From an uncultured Clostridia bacterium (GTDB lineage Bacteria > Bacillota > Clostridia > Oscillospirales > Oscillospiraceae): 7,978 bases of DNA. The stretch is taken from positions 1-7,978 of the forward strand of contig CAMEIU010000102.1 of NCBI GenBank assembly GCA_945918815.1, written 5' to 3'. Below the pieces are notes generated by a model that saw only the letters and a list, made by a program, of their open reading frames with translations, made no database searches and was not told the origin of the DNA. The translations under genes were made by a program, and so were the position numbers. Every line of letters begins with the position of its first letter. Position 1 is the first letter of the stretch. This document shows, one piece after another, positions 1 through 7,033 of the stretch.

Positions 1-1053
1 CATCTGCATCCCGGTGGTGGCGGCGCGGCGGATGCGGTAGGGCATCTCCTGCCGGGCGTGACACTCGGAGATGTATTTTTGCAGGTGGGAGGCGGCCAGT
101 CCCCGGTCCTGCTGGCTCAGAAGATTGTTCAGCACTTGCAGGAATTCACCCTCCCGCGGCGAGTGGGGCGGAATGCCGCCGCCGGGGAGGACGGCGGTGT
201 GGTAATAGCATTGATAATCGATCAGGGCCTTGGCCTGCCGCAGCTTTGGGGAAAAATCCGACGCGTCCTCCAGGGCCAGGGTCACGTTCTGCCGCAGCTG
301 CCCGGCCTTGGCCAGGGAGAGGTTTTTGTCGACGGCGCTGAGCAGCCGCAGCTGCAATTCCTTTTCCGGCGCGGCGGCGTCCTCGGGCAGACGGTACAGA
401 GCCAGCAGCGTTTTCCCGCTGACCGGGAAGAACAGACCGGAGAACTTTTCCATGTGCAGCACGCCGCAGCACAAGTCCGCCGCGTATTCCATGTCGGCGG
501 TGGGGTCCTCCAGATTGAGCAGCATCAGGAAGACAGGGAAGCGCCCTTCGTCCGGCATACAGGCCCGAAGGAGGGGCACGGCGGAGCCGCCTTTGCCCTG
601 GGTCACGTCCGCGTAGGCCTGCCGGGCCTGCTGGATGGCGGCGTGATAGGTGTGGCTGCCGGCCCCGGACGTGCGGGAGAGGGCGATGCTCTCCCGGACC
701 TTTTTCATCAGGGAGGCGATATCCTCCTGCTGCATTTCGGCTTTGGGGATGTAGTCCAGGGCGCCGCATTTCAGGGCCACCCGGACATAGGAAAAATCGT
801 CGTAGGAGGTCAGCACCGCCGTGCGGATGGAGGGCCGCTCCGTGCGCAGGGCCTTGAGCAGCTCGATGCCGTCCCGGCCCGGCATGCGGATATCGGTGAT
901 CAGCAGGTCCACCGGCTGCTGCATACACAGGGCGTATGCCTCGTCGCCGTCCGCCGCTTCCAGCAGCGTGAGATCCTCTCCCTCGGCCTGGCGGAGCATG
1001 ATTTTCAGCCAGTTTCGGATGAGGGCGTTGTCGTCAGCGATCAGAATTGTCAT
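1..1053 (-). CDS. Response regulator, YesN-like (receiver domain; C-terminal end cut off by window edge)
   Basis: Reading the minus strand from the ATG at 1053 gives 351 uninterrupted codons to the window edge, with no stop, so the gene is partial here. Residues 1-120 form a CheY-like receiver: acidic pair D7-D8, phospho-acceptor D54 in TDIRMPG, switch residue T82 in VLTSYDDF, and K104 in DYIPK. This is the complete phosphorylation site. Residues about 125-351 form a helical middle region without a motif I can name, as in YesN-type regulators, whose AraC-type helix-turn-helix would lie beyond position 1. The start overlaps the end of the kinase gene by 20 bp, and AGGAGG (1065-1070, minus strand) stands 11 bases before the ATG, so the two are probably translationally coupled. 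It likely receives phosphate from that kinase and binds DNA. The AraC domain is inferred from receiver type and partner, not seen. Confidence 0.88.
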   Translation of the reverse strand, partial: MTILIADDNALIRNWLKIMLRQAEGEDLTLLEAADGDEAYALCMQQPVDLLITDIRMPGRDGIELLKALRTERPSIRTAVLTSYDDFSYVRVALKCGALDYIPKAEMQQEDIASLMKKVRESIALSRTSGAGSHTYHAAIQQARQAYADVTQGKGGSAVPLLRACMPDEGRFPVFLMLLNLEDPTADMEYAADLCCGVLHMEKFSGLFFPVSGKTLLALYRLPEDAAAPEKELQLRLLSAVDKNLSLAKAGQLRQNVTLALEDASDFSPKLRQAKALIDYQCYYHTAVLPGGGIPPHSPREGEFLQVLNNLLSQQDRGLAASHLQKYISECHARQEMPYRIRRAATTGMQM

Positions 1054-2782
1054 AGACCAGGGCGCCTCCTTCTGCCTGTTGTTTGGGAATGGTCACCGTA
1101 ACGGTGGTGCCGGCGCCGGGCGCGCTTTCGGTGTGGAGGCCGAAGGCGGGACCGAAGGCCAGCTGCAGCCGCTCGTGGACGTTGGCGACGCCGAGGCCCG
1201 TGTGGGGCAGGCCGCCCTCCGGCTGCGCCGGTTTGGGGGCGGCGGGGTCGAAGCCGCAGCCGTTGTCACGGATGAGAATCTCCGCGTGGCCTTCCGCCTC
1301 CCGGGCGGTGATCCAAAGCCGGCAGTCCTGCTGGCCTCCGGCAAAGCCGTGGAGAAAGACGTTTTCCACAATGGGCTGTAAGGTCAGCTTGCAGATTTTG
1401 CAGGACCGGACGCTGTCGTCCACCTGGAATTCCACAGACAGCGCGCGGCTGAAGGAGATCCGCTGGAGGGCGATATAGTCCTGGAGCAGCTTCAGCTCCT
1501 GGCCCACGGTGGAAAACTCATGGGGATTGGACAGGGTCCCCCGCAGGATGTTGATCAGGGCGATCAGGGCCTGGTCCGCCGCCTGGTTCTGCTGGGAGAA
1601 GACCAGAAACCGGATGGAGGCCAGGGAATTATAGATGAAGTGGGGATTGATCTGGGCCTGGAGGGCGTGCATTTCTGCCTTGTGCTGAGCCTGCTGGGCC
1701 TCCATCAGGCCGTCCACCAGCTCCCGGAGCCTGCGGAGCATGTCGTTGTACTGCTCGGAGAGCTGGCCGATTTCGTCGGAGGAGGTGACGGGCACCATGG
1801 TGTCCAGATTGCCCTGCTTGACCAAATCGATGTTGGCCTGCAATTCCTGAATGGGACGGACAAACCGCCTGGGTAGAAAATAGGTGGCGGTCAGGGCCAG
1901 AAACACATAGAGAATCAGAATGCCCAGGAAAAACCGCGTGGTCTGCCGGTAGGGAATCCGCAGGTCATTCAGGTTGCTGGCCACCACCAGCTTCAGGCCT
2001 GCGGTCTGGATGGCGTAGTAGGAGACCAGCTGCGGCACCCCGTCCGCCGTGTCCCGGAAGGAGCCGGAGTACAGGGGCAGAATGCTTTCTGGAACCGCAT
2101 AGGACACACCCTGGTTGTCCACATAGGAGATCACGTTGCCCTGGTTGTCCATGAGATAGGCGTTCTGGGACTCCGTCAGATACCCGGCGTAGACCTTCTG
2201 CAATGCGTTTTCCTTGATGGAGATCAGCAGGGCGCCCACCTGCTTCCAGGTGCTCCGGTCGTGGAGAGGCCGGTAGGCGTAGAGCATGGAGGGCTCCACG
2301 GTGCCTTCCTCAAAGCTGAAGGAGGTGAACCAGGAGAGGTTGCCCTCCCGCCATACCAGACTGGAGAGCTGCTGGGCGCTGGGCCGCTTGAGGTTGGAGG
2401 CATTGCTGAAATAGACGCCGTTGGCGTCGAGCAGGGCGATATCCGCGTTCATGGTGCCCAGGCCGGAGCTGAAGGTCCTGGCCATCTGGTCCAGCTTTTC
2501 GTGCAGATCCACATTGGTCCCGGCCGATTCCTCCGAGAGGCCCGCAATCAATTCGTCATCGAGGTAGTAGAGGTTGCTGATGGCCCGGATGTCGCGCAGC
2601 TCCTGACTGATCCGGTCGGCCAGCTGAAATACGCTGGTTTCCTGGGTCCTGACCAGATAGGTCTCCGAATTGCGGAACTGCAAGGAGAACAAAAGCACGC
2701 CGAAGATGATGATGGGAATCACGAAGCCGAAAAGAAAGTAGAGCACCAGTTTGGTACGAAGGTTAAAATGATGCCGTTTCAC
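1034..2782 (-). CDS. Membrane sensor histidine kinase, YesM-like (HisKA_7TM-independent His_kinase/HATPase type)
   Basis: A 582-residue sensor kinase. From the chosen start: membrane segment about 12-36, extracytoplasmic sensor region about 37-283, second membrane segment about 284-304, HAMP linker about 305-360, then the His_kinase domain with H381 in QAQINPHFIYNSL, the N-box with N474 in LQPIVENV, the G1 box DNGCGFD (506-512) and the G2 box GLGVANVHERL. The NPHFIYN histidine box and the two-membrane-segment layout are typical of YesM kinases, and the 247-residue outer region is the size of a dCache sensor, though I see no ligand-binding signature. It should autophosphorylate and pass phosphate to the overlapping downstream regulator. 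Start choice: GTG at 2782 has a GGGGGG ribosome site 9 bases upstream and leaves a short basic N-terminus. A GTG at 2818 in the same frame would add 12 residues but has a poor ribosome site. Signal sensed is unknown. Confidence 0.92.
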   Translation of the reverse strand: MKRHHFNLRTKLVLYFLFGFVIPIIIFGVLLFSLQFRNSETYLVRTQETSVFQLADRISQELRDIRAISNLYYLDDELIAGLSEESAGTNVDLHEKLDQMARTFSSGLGTMNADIALLDANGVYFSNASNLKRPSAQQLSSLVWREGNLSWFTSFSFEEGTVEPSMLYAYRPLHDRSTWKQVGALLISIKENALQKVYAGYLTESQNAYLMDNQGNVISYVDNQGVSYAVPESILPLYSGSFRDTADGVPQLVSYYAIQTAGLKLVVASNLNDLRIPYRQTTRFFLGILILYVFLALTATYFLPRRFVRPIQELQANIDLVKQGNLDTMVPVTSSDEIGQLSEQYNDMLRRLRELVDGLMEAQQAQHKAEMHALQAQINPHFIYNSLASIRFLVFSQQNQAADQALIALINILRGTLSNPHEFSTVGQELKLLQDYIALQRISFSRALSVEFQVDDSVRSCKICKLTLQPIVENVFLHGFAGGQQDCRLWITAREAEGHAEILIRDNGCGFDPAAPKPAQPEGGLPHTGLGVANVHERLQLAFGPAFGLHTESAPGAGTTVTVTIPKQQAEGGALVYDNSDR

Positions 2783-2791
2783 CTGGAATTT

Positions 2792-2797
2792 CCCCCC
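2792..2797 (-). promoter_or_regulatory. Ribosome binding site deciding the kinase start
   Basis: On the minus strand a GGGGGG run lies 9 bases upstream of the GTG at 2782 and can pair with the anti-Shine-Dalgarno sequence through one G-U pair. The in-frame upstream GTG at 2818 lacks any comparable purine block. This favours the shorter protein, but the evidence is modest. Confidence 0.45.
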
Positions 2798-2846
2798 TTT
2801 TTTGCCCCTGAAAAACACAATTTCTACAGATTTCTCAGACCAAAAA

Positions 2847-2876
2847 ATTATAGCACCCTTTTATGCAAAAAGTCAA
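2847..2876 (-). promoter_or_regulatory. Sigma-70-type promoter for the kinase/regulator operon
   Basis: Read on the minus strand: -35 TTGACT (2871-2876), an 18-bp spacer, and an exact -10 TATAAT (2847-2852) preceded by TGC, which is an extended -10. Transcription would begin near 2840, giving a leader of about 57 nt to the GTG at 2782. This is the best promoter match in the control region. The -35 overlaps a short dyad (2871-2884, arms AGTCA/TGACT), and one copy of the 16-bp repeat begins 7 bp further upstream. Confidence 0.7.
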
Positions 2877-2883
2877 TAATGAC

Positions 2884-2899
2884 TAAATTTTTTGCTAAA
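2884..2899. repeat. 16-bp direct repeat, copy 1 (candidate operator)
   Basis: TAAATTTTTTGCTAAA, identical to the copy at 2935-2950; start-to-start distance is 51 bp, close to five helical turns. For the minus-strand promoter this copy would sit at about -44 to -59, a usual place for an activator. Use as a binding site for the neighbouring response regulator is inference; the identity of the repeats is seen directly. Confidence 0.6.
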
Positions 2900-2911
2900 A
2901 ATCCAAAAGAA

Positions 2912-2940
2912 TTGACGGCTCCCCGACGGTACGGTAAATT
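2912..2940 (+). promoter_or_regulatory. Candidate upstream liv promoter (P1)
   Basis: TTGACG (2912-2917), a 17-bp spacer, and TAAATT (2935-2940): five and four of six consensus matches. Transcription would start near 2947, giving a leader of about 100 nt to livK. The -10 lies inside repeat copy 2. Confidence 0.4.
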
Positions 2941-2950
2941 TTTTGCTAAA
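2935..2950. repeat. 16-bp direct repeat, copy 2 (candidate operator)
   Basis: Second perfect copy of TAAATTTTTTGCTAAA. It lies at about -54 to -69 from the transcription start predicted by the TATAAT at 2992-2997, but it also contains the -10 of the alternative promoter at 2912-2940. Binding here could therefore activate one promoter and block the other. A shorter third match (TAAATTTTT) lies at 2974-2982. Confidence 0.6.
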
Positions 2951-2967
2951 TCGGCCTGACGGGATGA

Positions 2968-2997
2968 TATAGATAAATTTTTCGGTTCCAATATAAT
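2968..2997 (+). promoter_or_regulatory. Candidate proximal liv promoter (P2), exact -10 and poor -35
   Basis: An exact TATAAT (2992-2997) has only a poor -35 (TATAGA, 2968-2973, 18-bp spacer). An ideal -10 with a weak -35 is the usual look of an activator-dependent promoter. Transcription would start near 3004, about 45 nt before livK. Which of P1 and P2 is used cannot be decided from sequence. Confidence 0.45.
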
Positions 2998-3048
2998 AAA
3001 GCCATCACAGGACAGAACACAACCCCACACAAAAAAGGAGAATGAAAC

Positions 3049-4251
3049 ATGAAGAAACTGCTTGCTATTCTGTTGGCGGTACTGATGGTGACCGGCATGG
3101 TCGCGTGCGGCGCCTCCACCGAAGAAACCGCTGCCCCGCAGGGCTCCGAGACGTCTGCGGAAACCAGTTCCGGCGCCGCCGCTTCCGGCGAAGCCATCAA
3201 GATCGGCCTCTACGGCACCATCACCGGCACCAACGCTCTGGCCGGCGAAATGCTGGAAAAGGGCGCTACCCTGGCCATTGAAGAGATCAACGCCGAGGGC
3301 GGCATCAACGGTCAGCCTCTGGAGCTGGTCGTGTATGACGACAAGTCCTCTCCCGAAGGCGCCGTCAAGGCGGTCACCCGTCTGGTCGAGGTGGACCAGG
3401 TTATTGCCATGGTCGGTTCCAACTCCTCCCCCAACATCCTGGCCGGCGCTGACATCACCGAAGAGGCCGGTGTGATCCAGGTGGGCGCCGGTACCAGCCC
3501 CTCCTATACCAACGCGGGCTTCCAGTACATCTTCCGCGGCACTGCCAATGCGAACCTGCCCAACAAGGCCTTTGTGGACGCCATGGCGACCAACGGCGCT
3601 TCCAAGATCGCCATTGTGAACGTGGCCACCGAGTACGGCACCTCCGGCGTGGCCTCCGTCAAGGAGCTGCTGCCCGACAGCATGGAGATCGTCTGTGAAG
3701 AGCAGTATCAGGCCACCGACACCGACTTCACCGGCCAGATCGCCAAGGTGAACGCCTCCGGCGCGGACTCCGTGGTCCTCTACGGCACCACCGCTGACTC
3801 CGCTCTGATGATCAAGCAGCTGCGTGCCGCCGGTTTTGAAGGCTACATCTACGGGCCCGAGGGCCTGGGCGTGCCCGATATCATCAATGTGGCCGGCGAC
3901 GCCGCCAACGGCGTGATCTTCGGCTCCGGCGCGGTCATCCCCGCCAGCATCGAGGATGCTGCCAACGATGTGGAAAAGGCCATGCTGACCGCCTTTGTGG
4001 AAAAGTACGGCGAGATGCCCGTCTCCGACGTGGTCTACCGCGGCTATGACGCTGCCAAGCTCATTGCCGAGGCCCTGCGCAACGCCAAGGACATCCACGA
4101 TCCCGACTCCATCCGGGAAGCCTTCCTGGGCATCACGAACTTTGAAGGCATTGCAGGCACCTATGACTTCTCCGATGGTTCCGGCGACGGCCTGAGCACC
4201 GCCCGTGTGTACATCGTGAAGGACGGCAAGAACACGCTGTTCGAGGGCTGA
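3049..4251 (+). CDS. livK: Branched-chain/hydrophobic amino acid ABC transporter, substrate-binding lipoprotein
   Basis: A 400-residue type I periplasmic-binding-fold protein of the Leu/Ile/Val-binding family (Peripla_BP_6). Residues 1-19 are a lipoprotein signal peptide (MKK, hydrophobic core, VTGMVAC) with the lipidated cysteine at C20. Residues 21-48 are a Ser/Thr/Ala/Glu-rich tether. The binding fold begins at IKIGLYGTITG (50-60), and family hallmarks follow: VVYDDKSSPEGAV (94-106), AMVGSNSSPN (120-129), VGAGTSPSYT (145-154) and GPEGLG (269-274), which matches the GPEGV segment of E. coli LIV-binding proteins that carries a ligand-contacting Glu (here E271). Being anchored outside the membrane, it would deliver ligand to LivH/LivM. 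AAGGAG lies 8 bases before the ATG. First gene of the operon and separated from livH by a stable hairpin, so it is probably made in excess. Branched-chain amino acids are the likely ligand, but related proteins bind other amino acids or amides. Confidence 0.93.
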   Translation: MKKLLAILLAVLMVTGMVACGASTEETAAPQGSETSAETSSGAAASGEAIKIGLYGTITGTNALAGEMLEKGATLAIEEINAEGGINGQPLELVVYDDKSSPEGAVKAVTRLVEVDQVIAMVGSNSSPNILAGADITEEAGVIQVGAGTSPSYTNAGFQYIFRGTANANLPNKAFVDAMATNGASKIAIVNVATEYGTSGVASVKELLPDSMEIVCEEQYQATDTDFTGQIAKVNASGADSVVLYGTTADSALMIKQLRAAGFEGYIYGPEGLGVPDIINVAGDAANGVIFGSGAVIPASIEDAANDVEKAMLTAFVEKYGEMPVSDVVYRGYDAAKLIAEALRNAKDIHDPDSIREAFLGITNFEGIAGTYDFSDGSGDGLSTARVYIVKDGKNTLFEG

Positions 4252-4281
4252 TCCGAAACCTGGCCCCGAATCAAATGAACC

Positions 4282-4326
4282 GGCAAGCAGGAAGGGGCGC
4301 GGACACAGACCCCTTCCTGCTTTGCC
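4282..4326 (+). terminator. Strong intercistronic hairpin between livK and livH (attenuator or mRNA-stabilising stem)
   Basis: Left arm 4282-4297 and right arm 4310-4326 pair as a 16-bp stem with one bulged base around a 12-nt loop (4298-4309). The arms read GGCAAGCAGGAAGGGG and CCCCTTCCTGCTTTGCC. No T-run follows (the next bases are TTGAAACC), so it is not a standard intrinsic terminator. Its place after the binding-protein gene in a transporter operon suggests partial termination or protection of the livK transcript from 3' decay, raising LivK above the membrane subunits. Structure is seen; role is inferred. Confidence 0.65.
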
Positions 4327-4356
4327 TTGAAACCGTCGTAAAGGAGTATTTGCTGT

Positions 4357-5220
4357 ATGCTGACACTCATTATAGGCGCCTTGATGCAGGGCAGCGTGTA
4401 CGGCCTGGTGGGCATGGGCTACGGCCTGATTTACAAGGCTTCCGGCCTGATGTCCCTGGCCCAGGGCGACATGCTGATGATCGGCGCCTTCTTAGGCATG
4501 ACCTTCTATAAAACGCTGCATCTTCCTTTTGCGCTCTCCCTGCTCCTGGTCATGGTGATCATGTTTACTGTGGGCTGGCTTTTGGAGCGGGTCCTGGTGA
4601 CGTCGCTGCTGGCCAAGGGCGCGCAGCAGGTGTATGTGATCCTATGCACCATCGCCATTTCTATGGTATTGCAGAATGTTGCCATGTTCGCCTGGGGCTC
4701 CAACACCATGCAGTTCCCCCCCATCCTGAACTTCAGCATCAATCTGTTCGGTACCACCGTGGAGGCGGACCGGCTGCTGGTCCTGGCCGTGGGCATCCTG
4801 TTCATGCTGCTGCTCCACTTCTTCATGCAGAAGACCCGCTTTGGTACGGCTATGCGTGCGGCGGCCCAGGATGAGACGGCTGCCTCCGCCCTGGGCATCA
4901 ACGTGCCCATGACCAAAGGCGTGGCCTGGGGCCTGGCCTCCATGCTGGCCGGCGTGGCCGGCGTCATTCTGGGACCCAGCTACGGCGTGTACACCGCCAT
5001 GGGCGCCCTGATCGGCCAGAAGGCCTTTGCCGGCGCCGTCACCGGCGGCTACGGCAACATGTACGGCGCCATCGTCGGCGGCCTGTTCCTGGGCTTTGTG
5101 GAAGCCTTCTGTGCGTTCTACATCTCCTCCCTGTATAAGGACTTCTTCGCATTTGGAATTCTGATCATCGTGATGATCTTCATGCCCAACGGCCTGTTCA
5201 AAGAGCAGGTCATGGAGTAA
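4357..5220 (+). CDS. livH: Branched-chain amino acid ABC transporter, permease LivH
   Basis: A 287-residue multi-spanning membrane protein of the BPD_transp_2 family, the usual LivH length. It opens with the hydrophobic LivH-type segment MLTLIIGALMQGSVYGLVGM and the GLIYKASGLMSLAQGDMLMIGAF stretch (23-45), matching the conserved N-terminal region of LivH. The cytoplasmic loop TRFGTAMRAAAQDETAASALGINV (160-183, RAAAQDxxxASALGIN core) is the conserved segment expected to contact the ATPase. KAFAGAVTGGYGNMYGAIVGG (222-242) corresponds to the family's KAFxAAVLGGFG...GAIVGG block. With LivM it forms the translocation channel. AAGGAG at 4341-4346, 10 bases upstream, supports the ATG. It lies 105 bp after livK, beyond the hairpin, and 11 bp before livM. 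Confidence 0.95.
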   Translation: MLTLIIGALMQGSVYGLVGMGYGLIYKASGLMSLAQGDMLMIGAFLGMTFYKTLHLPFALSLLLVMVIMFTVGWLLERVLVTSLLAKGAQQVYVILCTIAISMVLQNVAMFAWGSNTMQFPPILNFSINLFGTTVEADRLLVLAVGILFMLLLHFFMQKTRFGTAMRAAAQDETAASALGINVPMTKGVAWGLASMLAGVAGVILGPSYGVYTAMGALIGQKAFAGAVTGGYGNMYGAIVGGLFLGFVEAFCAFYISSLYKDFFAFGILIIVMIFMPNGLFKEQVME

Positions 5221-5231
5221 GGAGGGCGGCT

Positions 5232-6254
5232 ATGAATCAGAACACTGTACTGACCCAGCAGAAGGGCGCCGCCTTCTGGAAGAAGAACCGGCTCTCGATC
5301 ATTGCCATTGCGGTGCTGTGCGTGGCGGCGGCGGTCATGCTCCGTACCCGGTACCTGGCCATGATCCTGGACTTCATTTGCATCTACACCATCGCGGTTA
5401 CGGGCCTGGATCTGCTGTTCGGCTACACCGGCCAGGTCAGCTTCGGCCAGGCGGGCTTCTACGCCATCGGCGCCTATACCTCGGCCCTGCTGTCCAAGAA
5501 CCTGGGCGTGCCGCCCATCCTGTCCATCTTCATCGGCGCTCTGCTGGCCACGGTCTTCGGCGTCATCATCGCCTTCCCGGCCTCCAAGCTGGTCAAGCAC
5601 TTCCTGTCCCTGCTGACCATCGCCTTCGGCCTCATGGTCTACACCTTCGTCAATAGCTGCTCCGCCCTGACCGGCGGCCCCTCCGGCATCACCGGCATCC
5701 CCAAGGTCTCCATCTTCGGCCTGGAGCTTGGCAGCTATCAGAGCTACTTCTGGCTGGTGGCCATTCTGATGGTATTGGTCCTGATCACCAAGAAGAACAT
5801 CATCAACTCCCGGGTGGGACGGGCCTTCATCGCCGTCCGCGAGAATCCCCACGCCGCCGCCGGTATGGGCATCAACGTGGCGAAGTATAAGATCATGGCC
5901 TTCGCCATCTCCGCCTTCGCGGCCGGTTTGGCCGGCGCATTGTACGCCCACATGATCCGCTTCATCAGCCCGGACACCTTCACCAAGGACCAGTCCAACA
6001 TGTTCATGACCATGCTGCTCTTCGGCGGCATCGCCACCATGTCCGGCTCCGTGATCGGCGCGGCGGCTATCACCGTCATGACCGAGCTGCTCCAGCAGTT
6101 CGCCGCCTATCAGACCCTGATCTATGCGGTGCTGATTCTGATCGTGCTGTTCCTGCTGCCCAACGGCACCGTGGGCCTGTTCTCCAAGCTCAAGGCCGCT
6201 GTTCGTAAGAGAGGTCAGAAGCGCAAACCCGGGAAGGAGGGAACACCGCAATGA
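5232..6254 (+). CDS. livM: Branched-chain amino acid ABC transporter, permease LivM
   Basis: A 340-residue membrane protein of the same BPD_transp_2 superfamily. A short polar N-terminus is followed by a first membrane segment (about 21-37). GYTGQVSFGQAGFYAIGAY (64-82) is the LivM signature block, TGGPSGITGIP (147-157) is a second family motif, and the loop around 193-216 (VGRAFIAVRENPHAAAGMGI) is the conserved cytoplasmic coupling region. The C-terminus (319-340) is a very basic tail. It pairs with LivH to form the channel. AGGAGG (5220-5225) overlaps the last base of livH and stands 6 bases before the ATG. Its stop shares an ATGA with the livG start (4-bp overlap), so livM and livG are probably translationally coupled. 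Confidence 0.95.
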   Translation: MNQNTVLTQQKGAAFWKKNRLSIIAIAVLCVAAAVMLRTRYLAMILDFICIYTIAVTGLDLLFGYTGQVSFGQAGFYAIGAYTSALLSKNLGVPPILSIFIGALLATVFGVIIAFPASKLVKHFLSLLTIAFGLMVYTFVNSCSALTGGPSGITGIPKVSIFGLELGSYQSYFWLVAILMVLVLITKKNIINSRVGRAFIAVRENPHAAAGMGINVAKYKIMAFAISAFAAGLAGALYAHMIRFISPDTFTKDQSNMFMTMLLFGGIATMSGSVIGAAAITVMTELLQQFAAYQTLIYAVLILIVLFLLPNGTVGLFSKLKAAVRKRGQKRKPGKEGTPQ

Positions 6255-7033
6255 GCGAAACCAACAACGTCATGCTGGAGGTCCAGGACCTGACCATTCG
6301 CTTCGGCGGCCTGGTCGCCGTCAACGCGGTGAACTTCCAGGTCCAGAAGGGCTCCATCTTCGGCCTCATCGGCCCCAACGGCGCCGGTAAAACCACCCTG
6401 TTCAACATGATCAGCGGCGTGTATAAGCCCACCTCCGGCAAGGTCCTCTTCGACGGCCAGGAGATCCAGGGCAAGCCCGCCTATAAGGTCAATTCCCTGG
6501 GCATCGCCCGTACCTATCAGAACATCAACCTGTTCAAGAAAATGACCGTTCTGGAGAACGTCATGGTCGGCTGCCACAGCCGTACCCACTGCGGTCTCTT
6601 CGCTTCCGTCCTTCGCACCCCGGCCCAGCGGAAGGAGGAGAAGGAAGTGGTCGAAAAATGCCGCGACATCCTGGAATTCATGGATCTGGGCGACAAGGCC
6701 GATTTCCTGGCCTCCAACCTGTCCTACGGCGAGCAGCGCCGCCTGGAAATCAGCCGCGCCCTGGCCTCCGACCCGAAGATGATCCTTCTGGACGAGCCGG
6801 CCGCCGGTATGAACGGCGCGGAGAAGGAAGAGCTGCAGCGGACCATCCGCAAGATCGCCGACAAGGGCATCACCGTGCTGCTGGTGGAGCACGATATGAA
6901 GCTGGTCATGAACGTGACCCATCAGATCTGCGTCATCAGCTTCGGCAAGCGGATCGGCTACGGCACCCCGGAGGAAATTCAGCAGAATCCGGACGTCATT
7001 GAAGCGTATCTGGGAGGTGGACTGGATGTCTGA
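6251..7033 (+). CDS. livG: Branched-chain amino acid ABC transporter, ATP-binding protein LivG
   Basis: A 260-residue cytoplasmic ABC ATPase. Walker A is GPNGAGKTT (41-49), Q-loop glutamine Q90 lies in RTYQN, the signature is LSYGEQRRLEISRAL (157-171), Walker B is MILLDE (177-182) with catalytic E182, and the switch histidine H214 is in VEHDMKLVM. The EHDMKLVM sequence and the C-terminal extension ending NPDVIEAYLGGG are LivG hallmarks (compare E. coli LivG). All catalytic residues are present. It dimerises with LivF to power LivH/LivM. AAGGAGGG (6234-6241) precedes the ATG at 6251. It overlaps livM by 4 bp and livF by 8 bp. Confidence 0.96.
   Translation: MSETNNVMLEVQDLTIRFGGLVAVNAVNFQVQKGSIFGLIGPNGAGKTTLFNMISGVYKPTSGKVLFDGQEIQGKPAYKVNSLGIARTYQNINLFKKMTVLENVMVGCHSRTHCGLFASVLRTPAQRKEEKEVVEKCRDILEFMDLGDKADFLASNLSYGEQRRLEISRALASDPKMILLDEPAAGMNGAEKEELQRTIRKIADKGITVLLVEHDMKLVMNVTHQICVISFGKRIGYGTPEEIQQNPDVIEAYLGGGLDV
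7012..7018 (+). promoter_or_regulatory. Ribosome binding site deciding the livF start
   Basis: GGGAGGT lies 7 bases upstream of the ATG at 7026 and inside the end of livG. A TTG nine codons upstream (6999) is in frame, but has no such site and would add residues that LivF proteins lack, so 7026 is preferred. Confidence 0.75.

Noticed and set aside
58..1101. Long plus-strand open frame (347 codons) opposite the response regulator
   Set aside because: It is antisense to a frame with clear receiver-domain motifs; its Gly/Gln/Val-rich product resembles no family and has no supported start. GC-rich coding DNA commonly gives such shadows.
2862..2875. Possible inverted partial copy of the 16-bp repeat (GCAAAAA core)
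   Set aside because: The match rests almost entirely on an A-tract and is no better than chance in AT-rich DNA.
2819..3048. Riboswitch or T-box leader upstream of livK
   Set aside because: The leader is short and AT-rich with no stable long stems and no T-box or terminator/antiterminator pattern that I can see.
2848..4098. 416-codon minus-strand open frame opposite livK
   Set aside because: Its Gly/His/Asp-rich composition is the antisense pattern of GC-rich codons, it runs across the promoter region, and livK is unmistakable on the other strand.
5118..6251. 377-codon minus-strand open frame opposite livM
   Set aside because: Repetitive Gly/Asp/Gln/His-rich translation without domains; the antisense shadow of a conserved permease.
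6999..7025. Upstream TTG start for livF
   Set aside because: It has no suitable ribosome site and adds nine residues not found in LivF; the ATG at 7026 has GGGAGGT at good spacing.
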